13,585 nt of DNA from Tharpella sp964457755 (GTDB lineage: Bacteria; Desulfobacterota; Anaeroferrophillalia; Anaeroferrophillales; Tharpellaceae): positions 1-13,585 of the forward strand of contig CAYWGC010000067.1 in NCBI GenBank assembly GCA_964457755.1, read 5' to 3'. The notes under the pieces were generated by a model. It searched no databases and was not told the origin of the DNA. It saw only the letters and a program-made list of their open reading frames with translations. Both the position numbers and the translations under genes were made by a program. Positions 6,817-13,068 of this stretch are shown here, in pieces. Numbering within the stretch: position 1 is the first letter of the stretch; every line of letters begins with the position of its first letter.

Positions 6817-9005
6817 ATAGTCCTGATACCTCAGTATATTCTCACCTGGAAAGCAAGTTTGGTTTTTCCTGGGTGCCGTTGATGATGACCGGGCCAAATG
6901 CTGGCAAGCGACCGACTGAAAAAAACTGGACGGAATGGTGTGAAGAACGGCGGCCATTATCTGCAATACGGTACCAGTGGTCTTTGGGTATCGCAACCGG
7001 GCCAGCTTCGGGCGTGATCGTTTTAGATATTGATAATCTAACAAAATTTAAAAAGCTGGGACTAGATGTTCCTAAAACTTTTTCTGTCCGCACCGGTTCA
7101 GGTGGAGAGCATCATTTCTATATTTATCCGAACGATGGCCAGAAATACGGAAACCGGTCGTACGCAAACGGAACCGGAATTTTTGACGTTCGGGGGATCG
7201 GCGGCCAAGTCGTGGCCCCTGGCTCAGTTCATATTGCAACCGGGAATATGTACGAGATTATAGACGATACCGACATTGCCGAAGCACCTCAATGGTTGCT
7301 TGATTACAGCTTAACCGGCAACCTGGGTGGCAAGGTTGAGCAACCGGCACCAGCGGCAAAAATAGCCCCCCCTGTGACGAATATGTTTGATTGGGATTGT
7401 AGCATTGACCGGCTACCAGTCAAACAATCAACCCGTAATTTGATAACCTGTGGCGTACCAGTCGGGCAGCGATCAGAGGCAACGATGACGGTGTTGTGTG
7501 CGTTGGTTTGGTCGGGCCTGGGTGACGATGACATAATTTCAATTTTTGAACAATATCCTATCGGTGAAAAATATCTTGAGAAGGGTCAGAGTCGAGAACG
7601 GTGGTTGTTGCCACAAATAGCGAAGGCACGAGAAATGGTAGTTGATCGGGCAGATATGAGTAGCCCTGGGAAGTCAGCGGACAATGGGTTTGATAGGCCC
7701 AAAGAGGGCAAAGCTAAGTTCCGCAAGAATGACCACTTGGGGCCAGCAAGATCCGTTGTTGCCTCATTTGGTGAAGATAATCTCATATACGCACCTGATA
7801 ACTTTTTCTGGACATGGCGCAATCATGGAGTCTGGGAGCGAATAGACGACCGGGAAATAAAAGCCAAGATCCCGAATGTTTTAGAGGGTGAAACTTTTAC
7901 AAGAGGGTTCGCCGATGCTGTAACCGACATGGCAAAGACGGTTGCATATAAACCAGACCATAAGTTTGATGTAACTATGGAGGGGGTTAATTGTCGTAAT
8001 GGTGAACTGATTTATAGAGATGGCGGGTTTATCCTGCAACCTCATTGCCGGGAGCATTTCAGAACTTCATTGATCCCGGTTAAGTATGACCCAAAAGCAA
8101 CAGCCATACGGTTTGAATCGTTCTTGCGGGAAATATTCCATTACGATGATGACAAACTTGAAAAAGCCCAGCTTGTGCTTGAGGCTATCGGGTATAGCTT
8201 ACAATCGTATTGCCGGTTTGAAAAATTTGTTCTGCTGGTCGGGCCAGGGGCAAACGGTAAATCCGTTTTGATGTCTACTGTCATGGCGCTGCTGGGGATC
8301 AAAAACGTATGCGCTGTATCTCCTAATCAATTCGAGAATAGGTTTCAGAGAGCTTATCTTCATTGTAAGCTTGCAAATATGGTGACGGAGATCCCAGAGG
8401 GCCATGTGATAGCAGATGCAGCGCTAAAGGCGATTGTGTCGGGAGAGCTGACAACTGCAGAGCATAAACATAAACCCCCCTTTGATTTCAGACCATATGC
8501 AACATGCTGGTTCGGTACAAACCATATGCCGCATACCAGAGACTTTTCCGATGCTCTTTTCCGAAGGGCCATAGTGATACCTTTTAACCGGATATTTACC
8601 GAAGCAGAACAAGACAAAAAGCTGGTGGCAAAACTAGAACCAGAGTTGCCGGGGATCTTGAGGTTATCTCTTGAGGCGTTCGCAGGAGTGATCGAGCGGG
8701 GATCCTTTACCAAGACGAAATCAACCGAACAGGCGAAACAAGACTGGCGGTTGGAAAGTGATCAGGCAGCACAATTTATAAACGAGGCTTGTGATATGGA
8801 TCCGGAAGGCCGGGAAGAGTCAGCCAGGCTTTATAAGTCATACAGGTTATGGGCGGCGGATAATGGCATCAATCGACTACTGACCAGGCGAACATTCACA
8901 AATAGAATGACCCGCTTAGGGTGCCAGACGGTTAAAGGCTCAAAAGGGGCCAGGATGGTTGCTGGAGTGAAGGTTAAAGATAATTATCGTGACCTCAGTT
9001 TTTAG
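6813..9005 (+). CDS. Replication protein: prim-pol primase fused to D5/SF3 helicase
   Basis: This 730-residue protein is the element's replication enzyme, analogous in design to P4 alpha. The N-terminal bifunctional primase/polymerase domain (about 1-170) has VLDID (D72, D74) and TGSGGEHH (H100, H101), with GTGIFDVRGIGGQVVAPGSV following. A linker and D5-type N-terminal domain follow (about 270-450). The SF3 helicase has Walker A GPGANGKS (477-484), an acidic motif TEIPE (E526) and the sensor WFGTNHMPHTRDFSDALFRR (N570), ending in IPF. The C-terminus (about 660-725) is a winged-helix-like tail probably used for origin binding. All motifs are intact and the length is normal for the family. The iteron array starts 5 bp after the stop codon, which suits a self-encoded initiator acting at a nearby origin. 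Confidence 0.92.
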   Translation: MNSPDTSVYSHLESKFGFSWVPLMMTGPNAGKRPTEKNWTEWCEERRPLSAIRYQWSLGIATGPASGVIVLDIDNLTKFKKLGLDVPKTFSVRTGSGGEHHFYIYPNDGQKYGNRSYANGTGIFDVRGIGGQVVAPGSVHIATGNMYEIIDDTDIAEAPQWLLDYSLTGNLGGKVEQPAPAAKIAPPVTNMFDWDCSIDRLPVKQSTRNLITCGVPVGQRSEATMTVLCALVWSGLGDDDIISIFEQYPIGEKYLEKGQSRERWLLPQIAKAREMVVDRADMSSPGKSADNGFDRPKEGKAKFRKNDHLGPARSVVASFGEDNLIYAPDNFFWTWRNHGVWERIDDREIKAKIPNVLEGETFTRGFADAVTDMAKTVAYKPDHKFDVTMEGVNCRNGELIYRDGGFILQPHCREHFRTSLIPVKYDPKATAIRFESFLREIFHYDDDKLEKAQLVLEAIGYSLQSYCRFEKFVLLVGPGANGKSVLMSTVMALLGIKNVCAVSPNQFENRFQRAYLHCKLANMVTEIPEGHVIADAALKAIVSGELTTAEHKHKPPFDFRPYATCWFGTNHMPHTRDFSDALFRRAIVIPFNRIFTEAEQDKKLVAKLEPELPGILRLSLEAFAGVIERGSFTKTKSTEQAKQDWRLESDQAAQFINEACDMDPEGREESARLYKSYRLWAADNGINRLLTRRTFTNRMTRLGCQTVKGSKGARMVAGVKVKDNYRDLSF

Positions 9006-9010
9006 GATCT

Positions 9011-9204
9011 ATGCGCCACCCATGCGCCACCCATGCGCCACCCCAGAATGGTGCTATAGTTGGTTTTTATGAAAAAGGGTGGCGCATGAGGCGCATCACC
9101 TATACTTAATATTTACTTTGTTATTTTACATTAATATAGGCAGAAACAACACAATAAGCTCTAATAAAAAAGTTGCGGGAAGTATGCGCCACCTGCGCCA
9201 CTCC
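9011..9204. repeat. Iteron array with AT-rich segment: probable replication origin
   Basis: Three perfect tandem copies of the 11-bp unit ATGCGCCACCC lie at 9011-9043. A perfect inverted copy is at 9077-9087, with an inverted half copy (GGCGCAT) at 9090-9096. Two more direct copies, slightly shortened, lie at 9184-9193 and 9194-9204. Between them, about 9097-9180 is strongly AT-rich and contains no gene. The 11-bp phasing, mixed orientation and AT-rich core beside a primase-helicase gene match the layout of satellite and plasmid origins. P4 uses a comparable iteron system with a different sequence. No other gene lies in 9006-9241. Confidence 0.75.
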
Positions 9205-9241
9205 TAAGAGGTTCTTGTGAGTAAAAGGAGAAGGATTTCCG

Positions 9242-9457
9242 ATGGCAACAATTAAAAAACCAACCGGCAAGGCCCTAATCACTCCGCGCGATCTTATGGG
9301 CGATGACCTGTATTTTGCACTTGAAAATATATTGCGGAAGCATTTAGTAAACTCAAATAACAATCTCCAGCCGGGCGAATATCCGGCGTTGATTTTCGGC
9401 GCGAGTGATTCCGGCCTGGTGACACGGGTCAAGCTGATGCATGGAGGGATGCAATAA
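9242..9457 (+). CDS. Small unknown protein, paralogue A
   Basis: This 71-residue protein starts at ATG 9242 behind AAAAGGAGAAGG. It contains TPRDLMGDDLYFALENIL in the first half and YPALIFGASDSGLVTRVK in the second. The next gene encodes a protein with the same pattern (TPQELLGNRLFADLQDLL, then HPVLIMDGAGGIVAKV), so the two arose by tandem duplication. It has no cysteines, membrane segments or known motif. It is the first gene after the origin, leading a four-gene tightly packed group to 10064. Its function is unknown; a small regulator or helper-interaction protein would fit the position. Confidence 0.75.
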   Translation: MATIKKPTGKALITPRDLMGDDLYFALENILRKHLVNSNNNLQPGEYPALIFGASDSGLVTRVKLMHGGMQ

Positions 9458-9670
9458 ATGATTTCACATTACGACTTAGACAATTTACCGACGCCTCAAG
9501 AGTTGCTTGGCAATCGCTTGTTTGCTGACCTGCAAGATTTACTGATTAGCATCCATCGGCGCGGTGGTTCAGGTGTAACGACTGACCAGCATCCAGTTTT
9601 GATAATGGACGGAGCAGGCGGCATAGTTGCCAAGGTTGACCGTGATCTAACCAGGATTATCAGCGCATGA
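9458..9670 (+). CDS. Small unknown protein, paralogue B
   Basis: This 70-residue protein begins at the ATG directly after the stop of paralogue A, with GGAGGG about 10 nt upstream. It shares with A the pattern TP-x-[DE]-L-[LM]-G-x-x-L-[FY], a second helix, and a short strand pair near the C-terminus. It differs by an RRGGSGV insertion in the middle. Its stop overlaps the next ATG. No function is recognised. Confidence 0.72.
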   Translation: MISHYDLDNLPTPQELLGNRLFADLQDLLISIHRRGGSGVTTDQHPVLIMDGAGGIVAKVDRDLTRIISA

Positions 9671-9801
9671 AGAGCAGAGTTGTAAGCATCCACAAGAACC
9701 GGCGGCCATCAGTCGATGAGCTTTGGCGGCGGCACTTGGAACGAGAGCAAGACCGGGAACCCATGAAGGTTGTTATTAAAAAGTCACGGGGGCAAAAATG
9801 A
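9667..9801 (+). CDS. 44-aa basic protein in an overlapping gene chain
   Basis: ATG 9667 overlaps the preceding stop (ATGA), and the stop TGA 9799-9801 overlaps the next ATG in the same way. The product (MKSRVVSIHKNRRPSVDELW..., 44 residues) is very basic, with several Arg and Lys clusters, and ends IKKSRGQK. It is not recognised; charge alone allows nucleic-acid binding. The double overlap is the main support for it being real. Confidence 0.6.
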   Translation: MKSRVVSIHKNRRPSVDELWRRHLEREQDREPMKVVIKKSRGQK

Positions 9802-10064
9802 TTGATACAAATATGTATTGTTTTCGAGAATTGTTCTGGCAGACTGCTCGACTTTCTTGCCGGGAGGATTCCAACGACCGATTCATCCAAGAGACCAAAG
9901 CACTTATTGTAGATCTAGAACAGTTGGTCGCCGATGGATCCGGCACGGCTGGGCAGCGATGTTATTTGATCGGGATGATCCGGGCTCTGTTGAACAGACA
10001 AGAGCACTGGCTCGAGAGAGAATCGGCGGTCATCGAAATGGGAGTGGGAGCGGTGATGAATTGA
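9798..10064 (+). CDS. Unknown 88-aa helical protein
   Basis: It starts at ATG 9798 within the previous stop. GGGGG about 8 nt upstream may act as ribosome binding site. The protein is mostly helical and acidic (QETKALIVDLEQLVADGSGT, then LIGMIRALLNRQEHWLERE) and has no membrane segment or enzyme motif. It closes the four-gene chain and its stop codon forms the edge of a terminator-like fold. Several satellite and phage small proteins look like this; no function can be given. Confidence 0.65.
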   Translation: MIDTNMYCFRELFWQTARLSCREDSNDRFIQETKALIVDLEQLVADGSGTAGQRCYLIGMIRALLNRQEHWLERESAVIEMGVGAVMN

Positions 10065-10133
10065 AAAGGGTTAACCCCCCCCTCTAATTCTCTGCATTTA
10101 GGGGGACTGGAAACCAGATGGAACCCTTTTTTT
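10064..10133 (+). terminator. Terminator-like three-way fold
   Basis: An outer 9-bp perfect stem joins AAAAGGGTT (10064-10072) and AACCCTTTT (10122-10130), and seven T run from 10127. Inside the closing stem, a C run (10075-10082) can pair with GGGGG (10101-10105), and CTGG-AAA-CCAG (10107-10117) makes a second hairpin. A normal intrinsic terminator has a single short stem, so this multi-branch shape is odd. It separates the small-gene operon from the terS-capsid block and could act as an attenuator or structured RNA. Confidence 0.5.
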
Positions 10134-10173
10134 CGTTTAATTAAGGAATCTCTTCTATAAATGAGGCTAAAAA

Positions 10174-10497
10174 ATGAAATCAACAAGATCACCAGCGCAT
10201 CTATCGCAAGAGTCAAAAAAAATATGGAGGGGAATAATCACTGAATTTGGGATCGACGACATTGCCGGAAGCAAGATTTTACGCGTAGCCCTTGAAGCTT
10301 TTGATCGGGCTCAGGCAGCCCGTAAAATTATAAATGCAGACGGAATGACCGTTATTGATAAGGCAGGTCAGACCAAAGCACACCCCTTATTACCGATTGA
10401 AAGAGACTCTAGAGCCGCTTTTTTGGCAGGTATTAAGGCCCTTAATCTAGATCTTGAACCTTTAAACGCCGCACCGGGGCGGCCTCAAGGGACATAA
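10174..10497 (+). CDS. terS: Terminase small subunit, P27 family
   Basis: This 107-residue protein matches the P27 small-terminase pattern along its length: an N-terminal SPAHLSQESKKIWRGII, a central helix VALEAFDRAQAARKII, the GMTVIDKAGQTKAHPLL turn, then RDSRAAFLAGIKALNLDLEP and a C-terminal GRP. The small subunit recognises the packaging site and recruits the large ATPase/nuclease. No large subunit is encoded in the element, so it would have to work with a helper's TerL, redirecting packaging to element DNA. GAGG lies 11 nt before the ATG. The next gene overlaps by one base (TAATG). Confidence 0.87.
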   Translation: MKSTRSPAHLSQESKKIWRGIITEFGIDDIAGSKILRVALEAFDRAQAARKIINADGMTVIDKAGQTKAHPLLPIERDSRAAFLAGIKALNLDLEPLNAAPGRPQGT

Positions 10498-10868
10498 TGG
10501 CTACTAATCGATCCAGAAAACAACGTAGCGGGACAAATGCTGGCCTTCAAAGTTGGTTAAGATATTGTGGAAACGAATTCCGTGAATTTAAGGTGTCCGG
10601 TGACCCGTGGACGGATGGAAGCGCGCGCGAGTTTTATAATCAGAACAAAGCTGCGATTCTCAAAGCGATACTTGCAAAGGGTGTTCCCTTTTTTAGGCCT
10701 GTAGAATTTTGGCAAGATCTTGAAGCGAAGCACCCCCGACTAAAGGGCGAACTGGAGACGTGGCGGCCATACCTGGAGCGTGTTTCAAATAGTCGATACC
10801 TTAAACGCTTGGAGCTTTTAGAACCCTGGGAAAAGGAGATTTTCGAAGCGAAAACCGACATGCAGTAG
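10497..10868 (+). CDS. Unknown 123-aa protein between TerS and capsid
   Basis: It is coupled to terS by a 1-nt overlap. The N-terminus is basic (RSRKQRSG), followed by helical, aromatic-rich sequence (WLRYCGNEFREF, FRPVEFWQDLEAKHPRL, ETWRPYLERV). No family is recognised and no HNH, protease or portal motif is present. Position between packaging and capsid genes suggests a head-assembly or packaging accessory role, for example one that adapts the helper portal or terminase. That is inference from context only. Confidence 0.7.
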   Translation: MATNRSRKQRSGTNAGLQSWLRYCGNEFREFKVSGDPWTDGSAREFYNQNKAAILKAILAKGVPFFRPVEFWQDLEAKHPRLKGELETWRPYLERVSNSRYLKRLELLEPWEKEIFEAKTDMQ

Positions 10869-10869
10869 C

Positions 10870-11043
10870 ATGTTTTTACATAGCCAAAGCGCACCCCTGC
10901 GGGATGCTGGGGAAAGCGAAGTCGAAACCGGAAACATTCAAACCGCCTGCGTGATGCCGGCGGGGCGAAAGTGGAAGGTTCCGGCGAAAAACAGCAAAGG
11001 TCTGCGTGATGCAGATTCGATGTTGGGCAGCAAAGAGGAGTAA
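10870..11043 (+). other. Three-hairpin repeat region ahead of the capsid gene (overlaps a doubtful 57-codon ORF)
   Basis: Three stem-loops share the core GC-GKGAT-GC but have different lower stems: CCCC/GGGG (10894-10912), CCGCC/GGCGG (10943-10963) and TCTGC/GCAGA (11001-11015). The loops are 50 and 55 nt apart, and the linkers share GCGAA/CCGG/CAAA words, so this is a degenerate tandem repeat of about 52 nt with compensating stem changes. A frame from ATG 10870 to TAA 11043 is open (57 codons, starting MFLHSQSAPLRDAG). It lacks a ribosome binding site and its repeats fall in different frames, so RNA or DNA structure is the better reading. Bases 11044-11079 are the capsid gene leader. Confidence 0.5.
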
Positions 11044-11079
11044 CACTGAAATTTAATTTAATTTAAAAGGAAAAATGTG

Positions 11080-12222
11080 ATGAATAAAATGACAGTTCCA
11101 GAGATGATTGATGATTTAGGGGGCGTTTTTGAGGCGTTCAAAGAGCGAAACGATAGCCGAATTGACGCAATCGAAACAGCTTTGGGCCGGGAAAATATGG
11201 CCTTTGGTGGGGGAAGTTCACTCGGTGGCGGTGGAAATTTTTCCCCGGTGGTTAAGGCGCACGGTGAGGCTTTTGGAAGCTGGGCGCGAACGGGGGCGGA
11301 TCCTGAAGGGCTGCGTAGCCTCGAAATTTCGGCTTCCCTTTCTACCGTTTCAGATCCCGACGGAGGGTTTCTTGTCCCGGTAGAAATGGATCAAGAAATT
11401 GAACGTCTGGCGACAGATTCAGTGGCCATGCGGCGGCTTGCAACGGTCAAAAAATCTACTGGCGAATATAAAAAACCGCTCTCAAAGGGTGGCGCTGGTG
11501 GCGGTTGGGTTTCTGAGATGGAATCTCGATCCGAAACCGATACACCAGAACTTACGATGTTTTCACCTCCATTCGCGGAGGAGTACGCCTTACCCGAAGT
11601 AACACAGAAGCTGCTCGACCTCTCGAATTTTGATGTTGCGGCGTGGCTGAATGAGGAAATCAGCGACGTGTTTATTGAAACCGAAGGAACGGCCTTTATT
11701 ACTGGTGATGGCGTAGGGAAGGCAAAAGGTATAATTGACGATAGCCTGATGGTAGAGAACGCCTCATGGGAGTATGGCAAGACTGGTTATATTGCGAGTG
11801 GCGCGGCTGCGACCCTCTCTGATGCCGACAAGCTCTTCTCCCTTCAGCATTCGCTAAAACCAGTGTATCGGCGTACTGGTATATGGCTTATGAATGACAA
11901 CACGCTTGAGGTTGTACGCAAATTCAAGGATGGCGATGGTAATTATATTTGGAGGGCTGGTCTTGAGGCTGGAGCTCCCGACATTCTTTTAGGAAAACCC
12001 GTTGAGGTTGACGACAATATGCCTGATATCGGGGCTGATGCATATCCGATTGCCTTTGCCGATTTCAAACGGGCTTACCGCATCATCGACCATACAACGG
12101 GGATTCGTCTTTTGAGGGATCCATTCACAAAAAAAGGTTGGGTTCGCTTTTATACGACAAAGCGAGTTGCCGGCGGTATCAGCAACTATCAGGCAATTAA
12201 ATTCATGAAAATTTCTGAGTAG
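11080..12222 (+). CDS. HK97-fold major capsid protein
   Basis: This 380-residue protein has the organisation of an HK97-family capsid subunit. A short helical N-terminal part (about 1-38) and a Gly/Ser linker (GGGSSLGGGG) come first. The mature part begins near LSTVSDPDGGFLVPVEMDQE (residues 87-106), then WVSEMESRSETDTPELTMFS (the E-loop region), helix KLLDLSNFDVAAWLNEEISD, and FITGDGVGKAKGI. The C-terminal half has WLMNDNTLEVVRKFKD, GKPVEVDDNMPD, FADFKRAYRI and the final strands. The N-terminal extension would be the scaffold-like delta domain removed by a prohead protease, but the element has no protease. ATG 11080 is preferred to GTG 11077; AAAAGG lies about 10 nt upstream. Capsids would need a helper's portal and possibly its protease. 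Confidence 0.9.
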   Translation: MNKMTVPEMIDDLGGVFEAFKERNDSRIDAIETALGRENMAFGGGSSLGGGGNFSPVVKAHGEAFGSWARTGADPEGLRSLEISASLSTVSDPDGGFLVPVEMDQEIERLATDSVAMRRLATVKKSTGEYKKPLSKGGAGGGWVSEMESRSETDTPELTMFSPPFAEEYALPEVTQKLLDLSNFDVAAWLNEEISDVFIETEGTAFITGDGVGKAKGIIDDSLMVENASWEYGKTGYIASGAAATLSDADKLFSLQHSLKPVYRRTGIWLMNDNTLEVVRKFKDGDGNYIWRAGLEAGAPDILLGKPVEVDDNMPDIGADAYPIAFADFKRAYRIIDHTTGIRLLRDPFTKKGWVRFYTTKRVAGGISNYQAIKFMKISE

Positions 12223-12230
12223 TTAACCCG

Positions 12231-12260
12231 GGGCGGCTCTTCGGGGCCGCTCTGTTTTTT
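12231..12260 (+). terminator. Intrinsic terminator after the capsid gene
   Basis: GCGGC (12233-12237) and GCCGC (12246-12250) form a GC-rich stem with a TCTTCGGG loop region. It is followed by TCTG and six T (12255-12260). It starts 10 bp after the capsid stop codon and closes that transcript. Confidence 0.8.
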
Positions 12261-12265
12261 CCGCT

Positions 12266-12451
12266 GGTGAGGCGGTCACTTCGATGTGAAGTTCTCACCC
12301 TAGCTCAAGGAAACCGTGAGCCAGTTTCCAAAATAACGGAACCAAGCCACCGAAAGCACCCTTGCTTTACACGGGTGGTGCGCTATGCGCCGGGCGCTAA
12401 TTTCGGTGCAAGACCTTGGCCGGGGGTCCAGAGATGGACGTCGCCCCCCGG
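12266..12451 (+). ncRNA. Candidate structured RNA, about 186 nt, with four nested stem-loop groups
   Basis: No credible ORF occupies this stretch, but perfect complementarities follow one after another. (A) GGTGAG 12266-12271 with CTCACC 12294-12299, enclosing ACTTC/GAAGT. (B) GCTCA 12303-12307 with TGAGC 12317-12321, interleaved with GGAAAC 12309-12314 and GTTTCC 12324-12329 in pseudoknot order. (C) CCAAG 12342-12346 with CTTGG 12415-12419, enclosing CACCGAAA 12348-12355 with TTTCGGTG 12401-12408, which enclose CACCC/GGGTG and a GCGC hairpin. (D) CCGGGGG 12420-12426 with CCCCCGG 12445-12451, enclosing GTCC/GGAC. I do not recognise it as a known riboswitch, intron core or tmRNA. It follows the capsid terminator, and no promoter for it is obvious. 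Confidence 0.5.
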
Positions 12452-12665
12452 TTATTTCCTCTAAATATATCAAAGCCGCCACTTTACCGAGAGCCAGCGG
12501 GGTATGGTGGCGGCGCGTATGGCTAATATGGAACGCGGGGGTGATAGGAAATCGAATCAAAGTGCAAATTTGCCCTTTGAAATTTCTATTACCGAAGCCG
12601 CTGAAAAACTTAACGTTTCACCGCGCTCGGTTAAATCTGCAAAAGCCGTCCAGCGCACCCCCTAA
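12450..12665 (+). pseudogene. Fragment of a phage-type ParB/Spo0J-like protein gene
   Basis: In frame with an ATG at 12519, and upstream from 12465, the sequence reads QSRHFTESQRGMVAARMANM, ERGGDRKSNQSANLPFE, then ITEAAEKLNVSPRSVKSAKAVQR. This is the region just after the ParB-like nuclease domain in phage and plasmid ParB-like proteins, including its helix-turn-helix. Upstream, VIS and LN codons seem to continue the homology in two other frames, which fits two single-base insertions. Downstream the similarity ends abruptly at a GCGCACCCC sequence and a stop codon. Both ends of the gene are missing. A short product from ATG 12504 or 12519 is possible, but I read this as a decayed remnant. Confidence 0.6.
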
Positions 12666-12676
12666 AGTTCTTTTAC

Positions 12677-12705
12677 TTGACAAGCGCACCCCTTTGAAGT
12701 ATTAA
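12677..12705 (+). promoter_or_regulatory. Promoter for the right-end cargo genes
   Basis: A perfect -35 TTGACA (12677-12682), a 17-bp spacer and TATTAA (12700-12705, 4/6 match to the -10 box) lie 34 bp before the ATG at 12739. The spacer holds an AAGCGCACCCCT word that also occurs at 10887-10898. This would make the two cargo genes an independent transcription unit. Confidence 0.6.
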
Positions 12706-12738
12706 CAAGTATCAGAGCAATAATTAAGGGGGTTGACA

Positions 12739-13059
12739 ATGGAAAAAACTAGAGAATTTTTACCTGGTAGCAGATATCATTATGATTGGCTTTTATGTCC
12801 AAAAGGGTATGCCCAAATAGATAACACTCAGGACGCGAGTTATTACGGTATTTGGGCCAACCCTGAAACATTTATAATTTTTTCTTACACGGAAGGCGAT
12901 TGCTGTACTACTCTTTGTGAAAATAAAGAAGAGTTTATTAATGAAATGAGAGCTATTAAAGATTTCCACAAAGAGGATTTTAAGGGGATTGATCCAGGCT
13001 TAAAACCTGGATCCGTTGACCCCTGGCATAAACTAGGCTTATCAGATTTATTATATTGA
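12739..13059 (+). CDS. Conserved-looking cargo protein of unknown function, 106 aa
   Basis: The start is ATG 12739, with AAGGGGG immediately upstream at 12727-12733; the earlier TTG 12733 lies inside that signal. The protein is aromatic and acidic: RYHYDWLLCPKGYAQIDN, then DASYYGIWANPETFIIFSYT, EGDCCTTLC, a helix KEEFINEMRAIKDFH and a C-terminal GIDPGLKPGSVDPWHKLGL. It looks like a compact cytosolic alpha/beta protein; I recall similar small proteins on plasmids and integrative elements but cannot name a family. It shares an operon with the next gene (9-bp gap) and has its own promoter. Right-end cargo of satellites often carries anti-phage genes, so an interference or defence role is a reasonable guess only. 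Confidence 0.75.
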   Translation: MEKTREFLPGSRYHYDWLLCPKGYAQIDNTQDASYYGIWANPETFIIFSYTEGDCCTTLCENKEEFINEMRAIKDFHKEDFKGIDPGLKPGSVDPWHKLGLSDLLY

Positions 13060-13068
13060 GGAGATATT

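Noticed and set aside
9011..9043. Tandem 11-bp repeats as a CRISPR array
   Set aside because: The copies are adjacent with no spacers and the unit is far too short.
10870..11043. 57-codon ORF as a real gene
   Set aside because: No ribosome binding site is present, the composition is odd, and the repeats fall in different frames. It is kept only as a remark in the hairpin entry.
11077..11079. GTG 11077 as capsid gene start
   Set aside because: ATG 11080 directly follows and fits the AAAAGG signal; only one residue is affected.
12266..12451. Group I or II intron or cobalamin riboswitch
   Set aside because: I could not find a domain V, a P3-P7 core or the conserved B12-box words. The AGAGA in stem D alone is not enough.
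12267..12705. Overlapping plus- and minus-strand ORFs of 65-106 codons in this stretch
   Set aside because: They run across the stem-loops and the ParB-like fragment in other frames, lack ribosome binding sites and look like no known protein.
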